Below are positions 9,004 to 16,798 of a stretch of 59,012 nt of DNA, in pieces. The notes under the pieces are model-generated. The model was not told the DNA's origin and searched no databases. It was given only the letters and a program-made list of their open reading frames with translations. Both the position numbers and the translations under genes were made by a program. The stretch is from a bacterium (GTDB lineage: Bacteria; Fibrobacterota; Fibrobacteria; UBA11236): the NCBI GenBank assembly GCA_900299345.1, contig OMJM01000076.1, forward strand, positions 1-59,012. Reading direction: 5' to 3'. Every line of letters starts with the position of its first letter. Position 1 is the stretch's first letter.

Positions 9004-12000
9004 TTCTGATGCCCTACGAAGCGCAAAACTCGGTGCTGCAGCGGTTGCACAGCCGGCTGTTGGGACACCGGAGACAGATTTTTACTGCGGTTCTTCTAAG
9101 GGGTTTCGCCGAGGCGCTGTGCATTCAAATCTTTCTGTTGCCTCTTCTAGCATGGGGTTCATCCAAGCACCCTTATCAAGTAGAATGGCTTTACGGCATT
9201 GAGGCTACCTTCATCCTTTATCTCTGGCCTTTGCTGAAAGGTTGGAAGGCGTTGCGTGAAGACGCCTTCCGATTGGAAAGAATCGCAGAAGCGTTGGATC
9301 GAAGTAATCCCTGCTCCCCGGATGTTTTCCGCACCTTGCTTTCCCTGGAAAATCATGGACCCGAAACCATCAGGGCACTGGATTCCTTTTATGGCCCCTG
9401 GGAAAACCGACTGCAAATCCATCCTCCCACAGTGCTCGGGAAAACACAGGCCCGCTTACTCATCGCAACCATGGCCTTCAGCTTGATCCTGCCAATTACG
9501 TCTGGAAATTACGGCGGCACGTTGCGTCGCATGCTTCTGCCAGTTTCCGTCTTGAGAAATATTCCTGTTCCGCGACTGGAACCCCATGTGCCGGAACGTG
9601 TGGCATTGGGGGACACCTTGCAGGTGCGCGTGGCATTGGAAAAACTTCCCGTTACAGAACCTGCTTATGCACATGTCAGGTTTCACGGGAACGAGGAGCG
9701 TTACAAACTCGAGCGGACAGGAGACACGGGCTGGTTCAAGTTCGGTCCCGTGCAAGGAGATATGTCGCTCCGTTTCTCGGCGCTGCGAACTCAGACCAAA
9801 GAATACACGGCCCACGCCGTGCCACCACCTTATCTGCGAAGTTTTTCCGCGCTCATCAAACCTCCGGCCTATACGCTGCTGCCTAATGAATCCTTGACCG
9901 AATTCCCTTCGGAGTTCACCGCATTGCCGGGAAGCCGGATAGAGTGGAAAACGCATTCCTCATTGCCGCTACGCAGACTGCTGGCGGTGTTCCGGGAAAC
10001 AAACGGCAAGATGGATACTTTGGATTTGAGGAGCGGCGATGATTTCACTTTTCAACGTACCTTGCATCGTTCCACGGAATTGCGTCTGCATCTTTTTTCC
10101 GAGGACGGTTTGACGGGACATGCCGGGCCTTATCGTATTGAACCCGGCGTGGATGCTCCTCCCGAAATCGCCTTGCTGGCCCCTGCCACGGACGGCGAGC
10201 TGCCACGTTCGTTCAAGATTCCGATTTTGTTTCGTGCTCATGATGATTATGGAATTTCCCGCGTTACACTCCATTACTCCGTAGCGGGCAAGGATGCAGT
10301 GGACAGCAAGATCAAGGATGTTTCAGCATGGCTGCAGCCCGTTTCCGGAAACGGGGGAGGAATCTGGCAGATCGATGATTTGCCTTTGAAGCCGGGTGAT
10401 GCGGTGGAAATGCACCTCGAAGCAACGGACAACGACGCCGTGTACGGAGCCAAAACTTCTCGTTCGCCAACCATCCGGCTGCGCATTCCCTCGCAGGAGG
10501 AAGTCGTTGCGGGAATGGATGCTTCGGAGCATAACGCCATCACCAACCTGAAAAGTGCGGTGGAGCGTGAAAAACAACTCCAGCACGAAGCGGCACAAGC
10601 TAACAGCCAGACTCCACAAGATGCGCCGCCTCCGCTGGATGCGTGGGAATTCCGGCGCATCCTGAACTCCGCGCCCCAGGATCATCTGCAACGGCTGGAT
10701 CGCCACCTGGAAGCCGAGTTGGCGCGCGCCAGCCGGGAATCACCCCTGGGGAAGCAACTGGAATCCCTCCGCAAGGAAGTCAAGGACATGCAGAAGAATC
10801 TGCCTCCTGCGAACACGTGGGAGAAACCCATTGCCCAGCAGAAAAAAATCCTCGACACCTTGATGGCGAATCAACGACAACTCGACAAACGCCTCTCTGA
10901 ATTGAAACCCCTGCCTTCTCCCACCGACACCCGCCAGCCCGATGCTTTGGCGCAGGAACGCAATACCTTGAAAGAGGAGTTGCAGCGCAATCTCAAGGAA
11001 CAGCAGGATTTGCACAACTGGATGCAGGATCAAGAAAAGGATCAGAACGCCCGCAGACAGGATATGAATCAAGCCTCGCAGGCGGAACAACGGGCACAGG
11101 AAGACATCAAGCAGGCCATTTCACAAATGCAGCAAAGCCTGCAAAAGGGAATGGAAAACGGAATCCTGACTCCGGAGCTGCTGAAGAAAATGGAGCGCAT
11201 CCAGGAATTGTTACGCGACGCCATTCCGGACAGCTCCTTGCAGCGCATGCAACGTGAAGCCGAGAATCAGCAGGTGGGCATGGAGGATGTTCAACGCAAT
11301 CTCAAGGATCTGCTGGACCGGAAAGACAATATTCAGCAGGGGCTGGATCGCGCCATCAAGATGCTGGAAATGTTGCGCGATATGCATGCGCTCGAGAATC
11401 TTTCCGGCGATGTGAAAAAGTTGCAGGATGCGCAGGAAAAACTGGCCGACAAAATGAACCTGGATGCCAAAAGCGCGGATGATGCCTCGTTGCAACAGGA
11501 ACAGTCTGCGCTCAGGCAGCGCATGGAAAACGTCAATCGCGAGATGGATCGCCTCGGATCCGAGCAAAAAGCCTTCCAGAAAATGAAGAATGACTCATAT
11601 GGAAAGCAAGCCGAACAAAACATGCGTAACGCGGAAAACTCCCTGTCAAAAGCTGGGAATGACAAACCGCAGGCCCAGAAGAACGCCAAGGCAGCCGCGC
11701 AACATCTCAAACAAATGTCGGACGCGATGGAAGGCCTGATCGGTCAAATGCAGGGAGGCCCGGATCCGTCGGAAATCTCGGAGGTGCTGGATGAAACCCT
11801 CGAGTTCGCTCGTTGGCTCGACTTGATCCGCGATCATGATCGCCGTACCCGCGAAGGGTGGACGGAGGAGGACAGGGCCTTGTACCAACGCGCCTCTCAG
11901 ATTGCGCGTTGGCTGCGGACACGCATGGAAAAACTGGCCGCGCGACAACCCTATGAAAGCGATGTCCTGCGTCGTGAAGCCGCCGCTCTCGGCTTTCAAG

Positions 12001-12908
12001 CCGACGCTTTGGTGACGGCAGGCTCTCAGCCGGTCGTTGCCGAAAGCCTGTTGTCCCATTCCCGCAAGGCGGCGCGCGAGTTGCTCAAATGGCTGCAACA
12101 AGCCAATGATGACGGCGATGGCTCTGCCGACGGTTCCGGATCCGGAAGCGGGAGCAGTTCGGGTGGCAACAGCGGCGGCAAAGGGAAAGGCAAGGGACAG
12201 GGCGACGGAGACGATGAAGGACTCGACGGTCTTGCGGGACGCCTGAAGGGGATGTCAGGAAAGCAGATGGCCGTGAATCAGGCCACTTATCAAATCCTGC
12301 AGTCCATGCTCAACGGACGAAGTCCGGGTCAAAATTCCCCGAACGGCTCTTTGCCTCTTCCCGGTGGTGGAAAACCCGGGAGCCAAGGCGGCCAGCCCAT
12401 GGGCGGAAAAGGACAGGGACAAAATTCCGCCAATGGTCCATCGGATGGCCAAGACAACGGTGGCCAGCCGCAAAACGGTGGAACGGAAAGGGGAGGGGCA
12501 AATTCCCAACAAGGCATTGCGGAGTCATTGGAAAAGATGGCGGAATCCGCCAGCGACGCGGGTGGTGGTTCTCGCAAGCTGAGGCAATTGGCTGAAGAAG
12601 CCCGTGCCTTGGAAAAGGAATTACGTCAGGATCACCCCGATCCGGAAGAGATCCGGAAGAAGCAGGAGCGTTTTCAAACCCGCCTTTTAGAAGCGGCCAA
12701 TGCCATGGAGGAACGCGGACAGGATCGTGAGCGGCAGGCGCAAGCCTATCGCGGAGAAGCCTTGAAACCGGAATCCGACGTCGCTCCACAGGGTGAAGAT
12801 GTCTTCCGTGAATTGCGAAAGCGGCGCGAACAAGTTCGGGGACTTCCCATCCCTGCGGATCAGAAACGTCAATTGGAATGGTACTATGAAAGCCTTCTCA
12901 CGCGCTGA
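9000..12908 (+). CDS. DUF4175-like giant membrane protein with coiled coil and Gly-rich region
   Basis: A 1302-residue protein. The N-terminal 160 residues hold about three membrane segments (RGFAEALCIQIFLLPLLAWG, IEATFILYLWPLLKGW, ARLLIATMAFSLILPIT). Beta-rich domains follow (about 200-500), one with DDYGISRVTLHYSV. A long Gln/Lys/Glu coiled coil spans about 530-1000, and a Gly/Ser/Gln/Asn-rich low-complexity stretch lies at about 1040-1180. It closes with a charged helix ending at WYYESLL. The overall plan matches DUF4175-type envelope proteins. It overlaps DUF4159 by 4 bp and mlaE by 23 bp. Probably a periplasm-facing structural protein, but its role is unknown. Confidence 0.75.
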   Translation: MILMPYEAQNSVLQRLHSRLLGHRRQIFTAVLLRGFAEALCIQIFLLPLLAWGSSKHPYQVEWLYGIEATFILYLWPLLKGWKALREDAFRLERIAEALDRSNPCSPDVFRTLLSLENHGPETIRALDSFYGPWENRLQIHPPTVLGKTQARLLIATMAFSLILPITSGNYGGTLRRMLLPVSVLRNIPVPRLEPHVPERVALGDTLQVRVALEKLPVTEPAYAHVRFHGNEERYKLERTGDTGWFKFGPVQGDMSLRFSALRTQTKEYTAHAVPPPYLRSFSALIKPPAYTLLPNESLTEFPSEFTALPGSRIEWKTHSSLPLRRLLAVFRETNGKMDTLDLRSGDDFTFQRTLHRSTELRLHLFSEDGLTGHAGPYRIEPGVDAPPEIALLAPATDGELPRSFKIPILFRAHDDYGISRVTLHYSVAGKDAVDSKIKDVSAWLQPVSGNGGGIWQIDDLPLKPGDAVEMHLEATDNDAVYGAKTSRSPTIRLRIPSQEEVVAGMDASEHNAITNLKSAVEREKQLQHEAAQANSQTPQDAPPPLDAWEFRRILNSAPQDHLQRLDRHLEAELARASRESPLGKQLESLRKEVKDMQKNLPPANTWEKPIAQQKKILDTLMANQRQLDKRLSELKPLPSPTDTRQPDALAQERNTLKEELQRNLKEQQDLHNWMQDQEKDQNARRQDMNQASQAEQRAQEDIKQAISQMQQSLQKGMENGILTPELLKKMERIQELLRDAIPDSSLQRMQREAENQQVGMEDVQRNLKDLLDRKDNIQQGLDRAIKMLEMLRDMHALENLSGDVKKLQDAQEKLADKMNLDAKSADDASLQQEQSALRQRMENVNREMDRLGSEQKAFQKMKNDSYGKQAEQNMRNAENSLSKAGNDKPQAQKNAKAAAQHLKQMSDAMEGLIGQMQGGPDPSEISEVLDETLEFARWLDLIRDHDRRTREGWTEEDRALYQRASQIARWLRTRMEKLAARQPYESDVLRREAAALGFQADALVTAGSQPVVAESLLSHSRKAARELLKWLQQANDDGDGSADGSGSGSGSSSGGNSGGKGKGKGQGDGDDEGLDGLAGRLKGMSGKQMAVNQATYQILQSMLNGRSPGQNSPNGSLPLPGGGKPGSQGGQPMGGKGQGQNSANGPSDGQDNGGQPQNGGTERGGANSQQGIAESLEKMAESASDAGGGSRKLRQLAEEARALEKELRQDHPDPEEIRKKQERFQTRLLEAANAMEERGQDRERQAQAYRGEALKPESDVAPQGEDVFRELRKRREQVRGLPIPADQKRQLEWYYESLLTR

Positions 12909-13677
12909 TCGCAGAATCACCGCACTGGGCAAAAGCGTCCTTGGCGTGCTGGATCAGTGCGTTCTTTTCATCCGTTTTTCCACGGAAATGTTTTTGAATC
13001 TGCGAACGGTCTTCCGGAATTTTCATCTCGCGCTCGAGCAGATGTATGTCATCGGCATCACCTCATTGCCATTGGTGGCCCTTACCTCCATTTTCACCGG
13101 TGCGGTCGCCGCCTGGCAGGCCGCCTACAGTTTCGCGGACTATGTCCCGCTGCGCTATGTCGGCACGGCGGTAGGGAAATCCGTCATGCTCGAACTGGGA
13201 CCCGTATTGACCGCCATGGTTGTCGCAGGGCGGGTAGGCGCAGCCATGGCAGCAGAGCTAGGTACCATGGCGGTGACTGAACAAATAGACGCCATGCGTT
13301 GTCTCAACCTGAACCCCCATCGTTTTCTTCTGGCCCCTCGCCTCTTCGCGGGTATGATCATGCTGCCCGTGCTTACCATCTTTTCGTCGTGTCTCGCCAT
13401 TCTCGGCGCACTGGCAGTAGTGACCTTCTTCAAGCATCTTTCCCCCGAAGCGTTTTTTTCGGGCGTGAGGCTGTTTTATACGGACTGGGATCTTTTCGTC
13501 GGCCTGCTCAAATCACTGGTGTTCGGGATATGGATTGCCCTATTCGGCTGTTTCTTTGGTTACCGAAGCACACAAGGCGCCGAGGGCGTGGGAAAAGCCA
13601 CCATGGCGTCGGTGGTCGCATCGAACGTGGCCATTCTAATCAGCGGGTTTCTGCTATCTAACTTTCTGCTACGATAA
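12886..13677 (+). CDS. mlaE: MlaE-family ABC transporter permease
   Basis: A 263-residue MlaE/YrbE permease of lipid-trafficking ABC systems. The hallmark segment ELGPVLTAMVVAGRVGAAMAAELGTMAVTEQIDAM is seen in pieces at about residues 103-140, preceded by the elbow helix FTGAVAAWQAAYSF and followed by LAPRLFAGMIMLPVLTI and GYRSTQGAEGVGKAT. About five membrane helices are expected. The ATG at 12886 lies inside the end of the DUF4175-like gene. An earlier in-frame start at 12793 would add 31 non-homologous residues. No MlaF ATPase or MlaD is encoded in the window, so partner subunits must lie elsewhere. Confidence 0.92.
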   Translation: MKAFSRADRRITALGKSVLGVLDQCVLFIRFSTEMFLNLRTVFRNFHLALEQMYVIGITSLPLVALTSIFTGAVAAWQAAYSFADYVPLRYVGTAVGKSVMLELGPVLTAMVVAGRVGAAMAAELGTMAVTEQIDAMRCLNLNPHRFLLAPRLFAGMIMLPVLTIFSSCLAILGALAVVTFFKHLSPEAFFSGVRLFYTDWDLFVGLLKSLVFGIWIALFGCFFGYRSTQGAEGVGKATMASVVASNVAILISGFLLSNFLLR

Positions 13678-16350
13678 ATGATTCAACGTTACCTTACACG
13701 GCTTGAAAAGCGCGGCGACTTCGTCGGCGCATTGCGCGAGAGTTTTGCGGTAACCGACCCGGCCCAGCGAAACCGCGAGGTCAAAGCCGTGCTCGAAGCA
13801 CAGCGGGAAAAAATCCGGCGTCTGAACCGGGAAGGGGCTTCCGGGGCCGATACTGTCCGTTTCATCAGCGAACTGGCCGACACCTTGCTGCGTGTCATGT
13901 GGGACAGCGTGGAAATGAGCATGCCCGACGATGCCAATCTCGTGGCTTTGGTGGCAGTGGGAGGCTACGGCCGCATGGAGCTTTGCCCCCAAAGCGATAT
14001 TGATCTTCTCATTCTAACGTCTCCCAAACCCGATGGTTATGAAAAGGAACAGGCGGAAATCGTGATCCGCAACCTGTGGGACTTCGGTTTCACAGTCGGC
14101 TCTTCAGTGCGCTCCCTCGATCAATGCAAGGAAGCCTCTTCCAAGGATCCGGAAACGTGGACATCGTTCCTCAACGAGCGCTTTGTGGCTGGAAACCACG
14201 AGCTCTACCGCGAATTCGCAAAGTTGATGACCAAGCGCCAATTGCCTTGGCGTATCAACGCCCTCGTGGCATCCAAGCTTCGGGAACGCGGCGCGCGCAT
14301 GGAAAAGATGGGCGCCCTCATTCAGATGCTGGAACCGGACATCAAGGAGGGGACAGGCTGCCTCCGCGACGTCCATTCCATGATGTGGATTGCCAAGGTC
14401 CGGCATCAGTGCGACACATTCGAAGATCTGGTGCGTGAAGGCCTCATCGATCCCCAGGAGCAGGAAGATCTCCGCGTCGCCTACGACTTCCTGCTGCAGG
14501 TACGCTGCTGCCTCCATTTCCGCACCCAGAAAAAAGACGACCGGCTGAGCTTCGATCATCAACCGGAGATCGCTGCAGAACTGGGTTTCAAGCCGGACGC
14601 TTCCTTCAAGGCCGTGGAAATCTTCCTCAAGGCTTTTTACCACCACACCAAGACCATCTTTCAGGTCGTGGAAGCCGTGATCTCGCGTTGGGAACCTCCT
14701 CCGTCCAGCCGCTGGAAAACAAACCCTCTGCGCCGACATCCCCATTTCACCGCCAAACATCAGGTGATGGACATTTCCACGCGCATTGGAAATCCCTTCC
14801 GGGGGAATCTCGAACTCATCCTCGATTTTTTTGAATTGGCCAACGAGCATCACCTGGGATTCTCCCATCACGCCATTCTCCGCCTGAAGCAGGCCGTCTC
14901 CCTCTTTGCCGGACAGGAAGGCGCCGATTTTTCCTCCGCCCTCCATCGCTTCCTCAAGCTTTGCCAGCGACCCGAACGCGTGGGCCGGATGCTACGCTGC
15001 ATGAACGATGTGGGTTTCATCGGGCTACTCATTCCGGACTTCAACTACATCTACTGCCACAGCCATTACGACAGCTACCACATCTACACCACTGACGAGC
15101 ACACAATTACGGTGGTGCGTCAGCTCGCCTATCTTGCCAAAAGCACGTCCAAGGAGCTGGAATCGTTGCGTCTCGCCCTGAATGAGGTCAAGGATCGCGA
15201 GGTTCTGATCCTATCCTGCTTCTACCACGACATCGGCAAGGGACTCGGCCCGGGACATTCCGTCAGCGGCGCAAAGCTGGTGTTTGCCTTTCTGGAACGC
15301 ATGGGGTTCTCTCCAGCGCGTTGCCTGATCGCCTCGAATCTCGTGTTGCATCACCTTCTGATGAACGATGTCACTCAACGCCGGGATATCGACGATCCGA
15401 AGACCATCCACGACTTCATCACCAAAATCGAGAGTCCTGCCTTCCTGCACAAGCTCTATGTGCTGACTTACTGCGATGTCTCCTCGGTGCACCCCTCCGC
15501 ATGGACTCCCTGGAAAGCCGCACAGCTTCGCCGGCTTTACGAGTTCGCCCTGGAAATGCTCCTGCGTCCCTACCAAAATGCGCAGGCCACGCGTCGTGGT
15601 CCGGAAGAAGAGGCCGTACTGCAAGCACTTTCGCGGGTCTTGCCATCTGAAGAGGCGAAGGCCCATCTCCAAGCCCTGACTGGGAACTACATGGAAGCGC
15701 ATTCCGCCGAGGAAATCGCCCTGCACGCCTCATTGTTTCAATCGCTGGGCGAGGGAAAGTTCGGCGTTTCCATCACTGTAAAGCCCACGCATTGGGAAAT
15801 CACCATTGCCGCTTGGGATGAAACGGCCTTATTGTCCCGTATAGCCGGCGTGCTGGCTCATCTCGGCCTGTCCATCCTCAGCGCCAAGATTTACACGCTG
15901 GGCGGGAACAAGGTTGTGGATCGTTTCTGGGTGTCACCCGTTGGCGAAACGGATATCTCACCAGAAAACTTGAAGATGGCCATTCCACGGGAACTGGAGA
16001 AGGGTTTCCGTCTTGGGCATGGGGAGCTGCGCGAGTTACGCCGCTCCCGCCGTGCCGCGGGCATGGAAGGAAGAGTCCCCGTCGAACCTAACGCCTTGGT
16101 CTCCAACGACATATCCGACACGTTCACCGTGGTGGATATCACCTGCGGCGATCAAATCGGCATCCTGTTCCAAGTCGCGCAGGTCTTCAGCGACATGAAT
16201 GTGAGCATTCACGGCGCGGTGTTGACCACCGAAGCGGACAAGGCGATGGATGCCTTCTACGTCACCGAACGCGACGGCGCAAAGATCCTCGATGCGAATC
16301 GTTGCGATGAGATCGCAAAGACGCTCGAGCGCGAACTCGCATCCGGTTGA
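13678..16350 (+). CDS. glnD: [Protein-PII] uridylyltransferase/uridylyl-removing enzyme
   Basis: An 890-residue bifunctional nitrogen sensor. The nucleotidyltransferase motif GGYGR (95-99) is followed by SDIDLL with Asp107 and Asp109. A GlnE-type helical region follows, then the HD domain CFYHDIGKG with His517 and Asp518. Two ACT domains start near residue 707 (WEITIAAWDETALLSRIAG) and 815 (FTVVDITCGDQIGILFQVA). All catalytic residues for both activities are visible, so it should uridylylate and de-uridylylate PII in response to glutamine. Its ATG immediately follows the mlaE TAA with no gap. No PII or ammonium transporter gene is nearby. Confidence 0.95.
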   Translation: MIQRYLTRLEKRGDFVGALRESFAVTDPAQRNREVKAVLEAQREKIRRLNREGASGADTVRFISELADTLLRVMWDSVEMSMPDDANLVALVAVGGYGRMELCPQSDIDLLILTSPKPDGYEKEQAEIVIRNLWDFGFTVGSSVRSLDQCKEASSKDPETWTSFLNERFVAGNHELYREFAKLMTKRQLPWRINALVASKLRERGARMEKMGALIQMLEPDIKEGTGCLRDVHSMMWIAKVRHQCDTFEDLVREGLIDPQEQEDLRVAYDFLLQVRCCLHFRTQKKDDRLSFDHQPEIAAELGFKPDASFKAVEIFLKAFYHHTKTIFQVVEAVISRWEPPPSSRWKTNPLRRHPHFTAKHQVMDISTRIGNPFRGNLELILDFFELANEHHLGFSHHAILRLKQAVSLFAGQEGADFSSALHRFLKLCQRPERVGRMLRCMNDVGFIGLLIPDFNYIYCHSHYDSYHIYTTDEHTITVVRQLAYLAKSTSKELESLRLALNEVKDREVLILSCFYHDIGKGLGPGHSVSGAKLVFAFLERMGFSPARCLIASNLVLHHLLMNDVTQRRDIDDPKTIHDFITKIESPAFLHKLYVLTYCDVSSVHPSAWTPWKAAQLRRLYEFALEMLLRPYQNAQATRRGPEEEAVLQALSRVLPSEEAKAHLQALTGNYMEAHSAEEIALHASLFQSLGEGKFGVSITVKPTHWEITIAAWDETALLSRIAGVLAHLGLSILSAKIYTLGGNKVVDRFWVSPVGETDISPENLKMAIPRELEKGFRLGHGELRELRRSRRAAGMEGRVPVEPNALVSNDISDTFTVVDITCGDQIGILFQVAQVFSDMNVSIHGAVLTTEADKAMDAFYVTERDGAKILDANRCDEIAKTLERELASG

Positions 16351-16381
16351 TCGCCCCCCGAAAAAAATTTCCGAAAATCAT

Positions 16382-16410
16382 TTGACTTATCCTGTCAACT
16401 GCTTTATCAT
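16382..16410 (+). promoter_or_regulatory. Sigma-70-type promoter for the 19-residue peptide unit
   Basis: TTGACT at 16382-16387 and TATCAT at 16405-16410 are separated by exactly 17 bp, in an AT-rich gap after glnD. The -35 box also starts a short inverted repeat (TTGAC, 7 bp, GTCAA) that could bind a regulator. Transcription would begin near 16417, leaving a leader of about 195 nt. Confidence 0.6.
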
Positions 16411-16613
16411 TTACTCATTGAATTTGTGTTCGAAGGAAAAGATTGTTGAAGACACACTCCAAATCACCGCGCTTCGTCGCTGCACTAAGCGGAAGCACGA
16501 TCGGTTTTCGCCCAATGAATACGGGCATAAAAACCATTTCATTCACCGTTCAAAACTTTTTTCAACCCACCATTCACTGATAAAAACAAATCCATCCGGA
16601 GGGAGGTGATCAC

Positions 16614-16673
16614 ATGGCCGCCAAGAAGAAAGCTGCAAAGAAGAAAGCTGCAAAGAAAGCTAAGAAGAAGTAA
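16614..16673 (+). CDS. 19-residue Lys/Ala-rich histone-H1-like micropeptide
   Basis: The peptide is almost only Lys and Ala, in repeats of the type KKKAA. It reads MAAKKKAAKKK, then AAKKAKKK, then TAA. Three things make it a convincing gene despite its size. A very strong Shine-Dalgarno (GGAGGGAGGTGAT) ends 3 bp before the ATG, a good promoter lies about 230 bp upstream, and a perfect intrinsic terminator follows the stop by 46 bp. The composition resembles the C-terminal tails of bacterial histone-H1-like proteins, so nucleic-acid binding is plausible but inferred. It could instead be a translated leader, but no gene follows in the same direction. Confidence 0.7.
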   Translation: MAAKKKAAKKKAAKKAKKK

Positions 16674-16719
16674 GCAGCTGCTGATTTGATTCCAATTCGT
16701 TTGGAGTCAATAGGTTAAG

Positions 16720-16749
16720 GGAAGCCCGGACGTCCGGGCTTCCTTTTTT
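16720..16749 (+). terminator. Intrinsic terminator of the micropeptide unit
   Basis: A perfect 24-bp palindrome (GGAAGCCCGGAC and its complement, 16720-16743) is followed directly by six T. It works only for plus-strand transcription, because no T run follows on the other strand. The converging argS gene ends 50 bp further on. Confidence 0.88.
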
Positions 16750-16798
16750 GTAGCCGGAATTTTCATCACAAGCAATTGATTTAAAAAGGATTACACCA

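Noticed and set aside
16614-16673. Treating the 19-codon frame as chance or as the start of a longer frame
   Set aside because: It stops at TAA 16671 and is followed by a perfect terminator. The strong ribosome site and promoter argue for a real unit.
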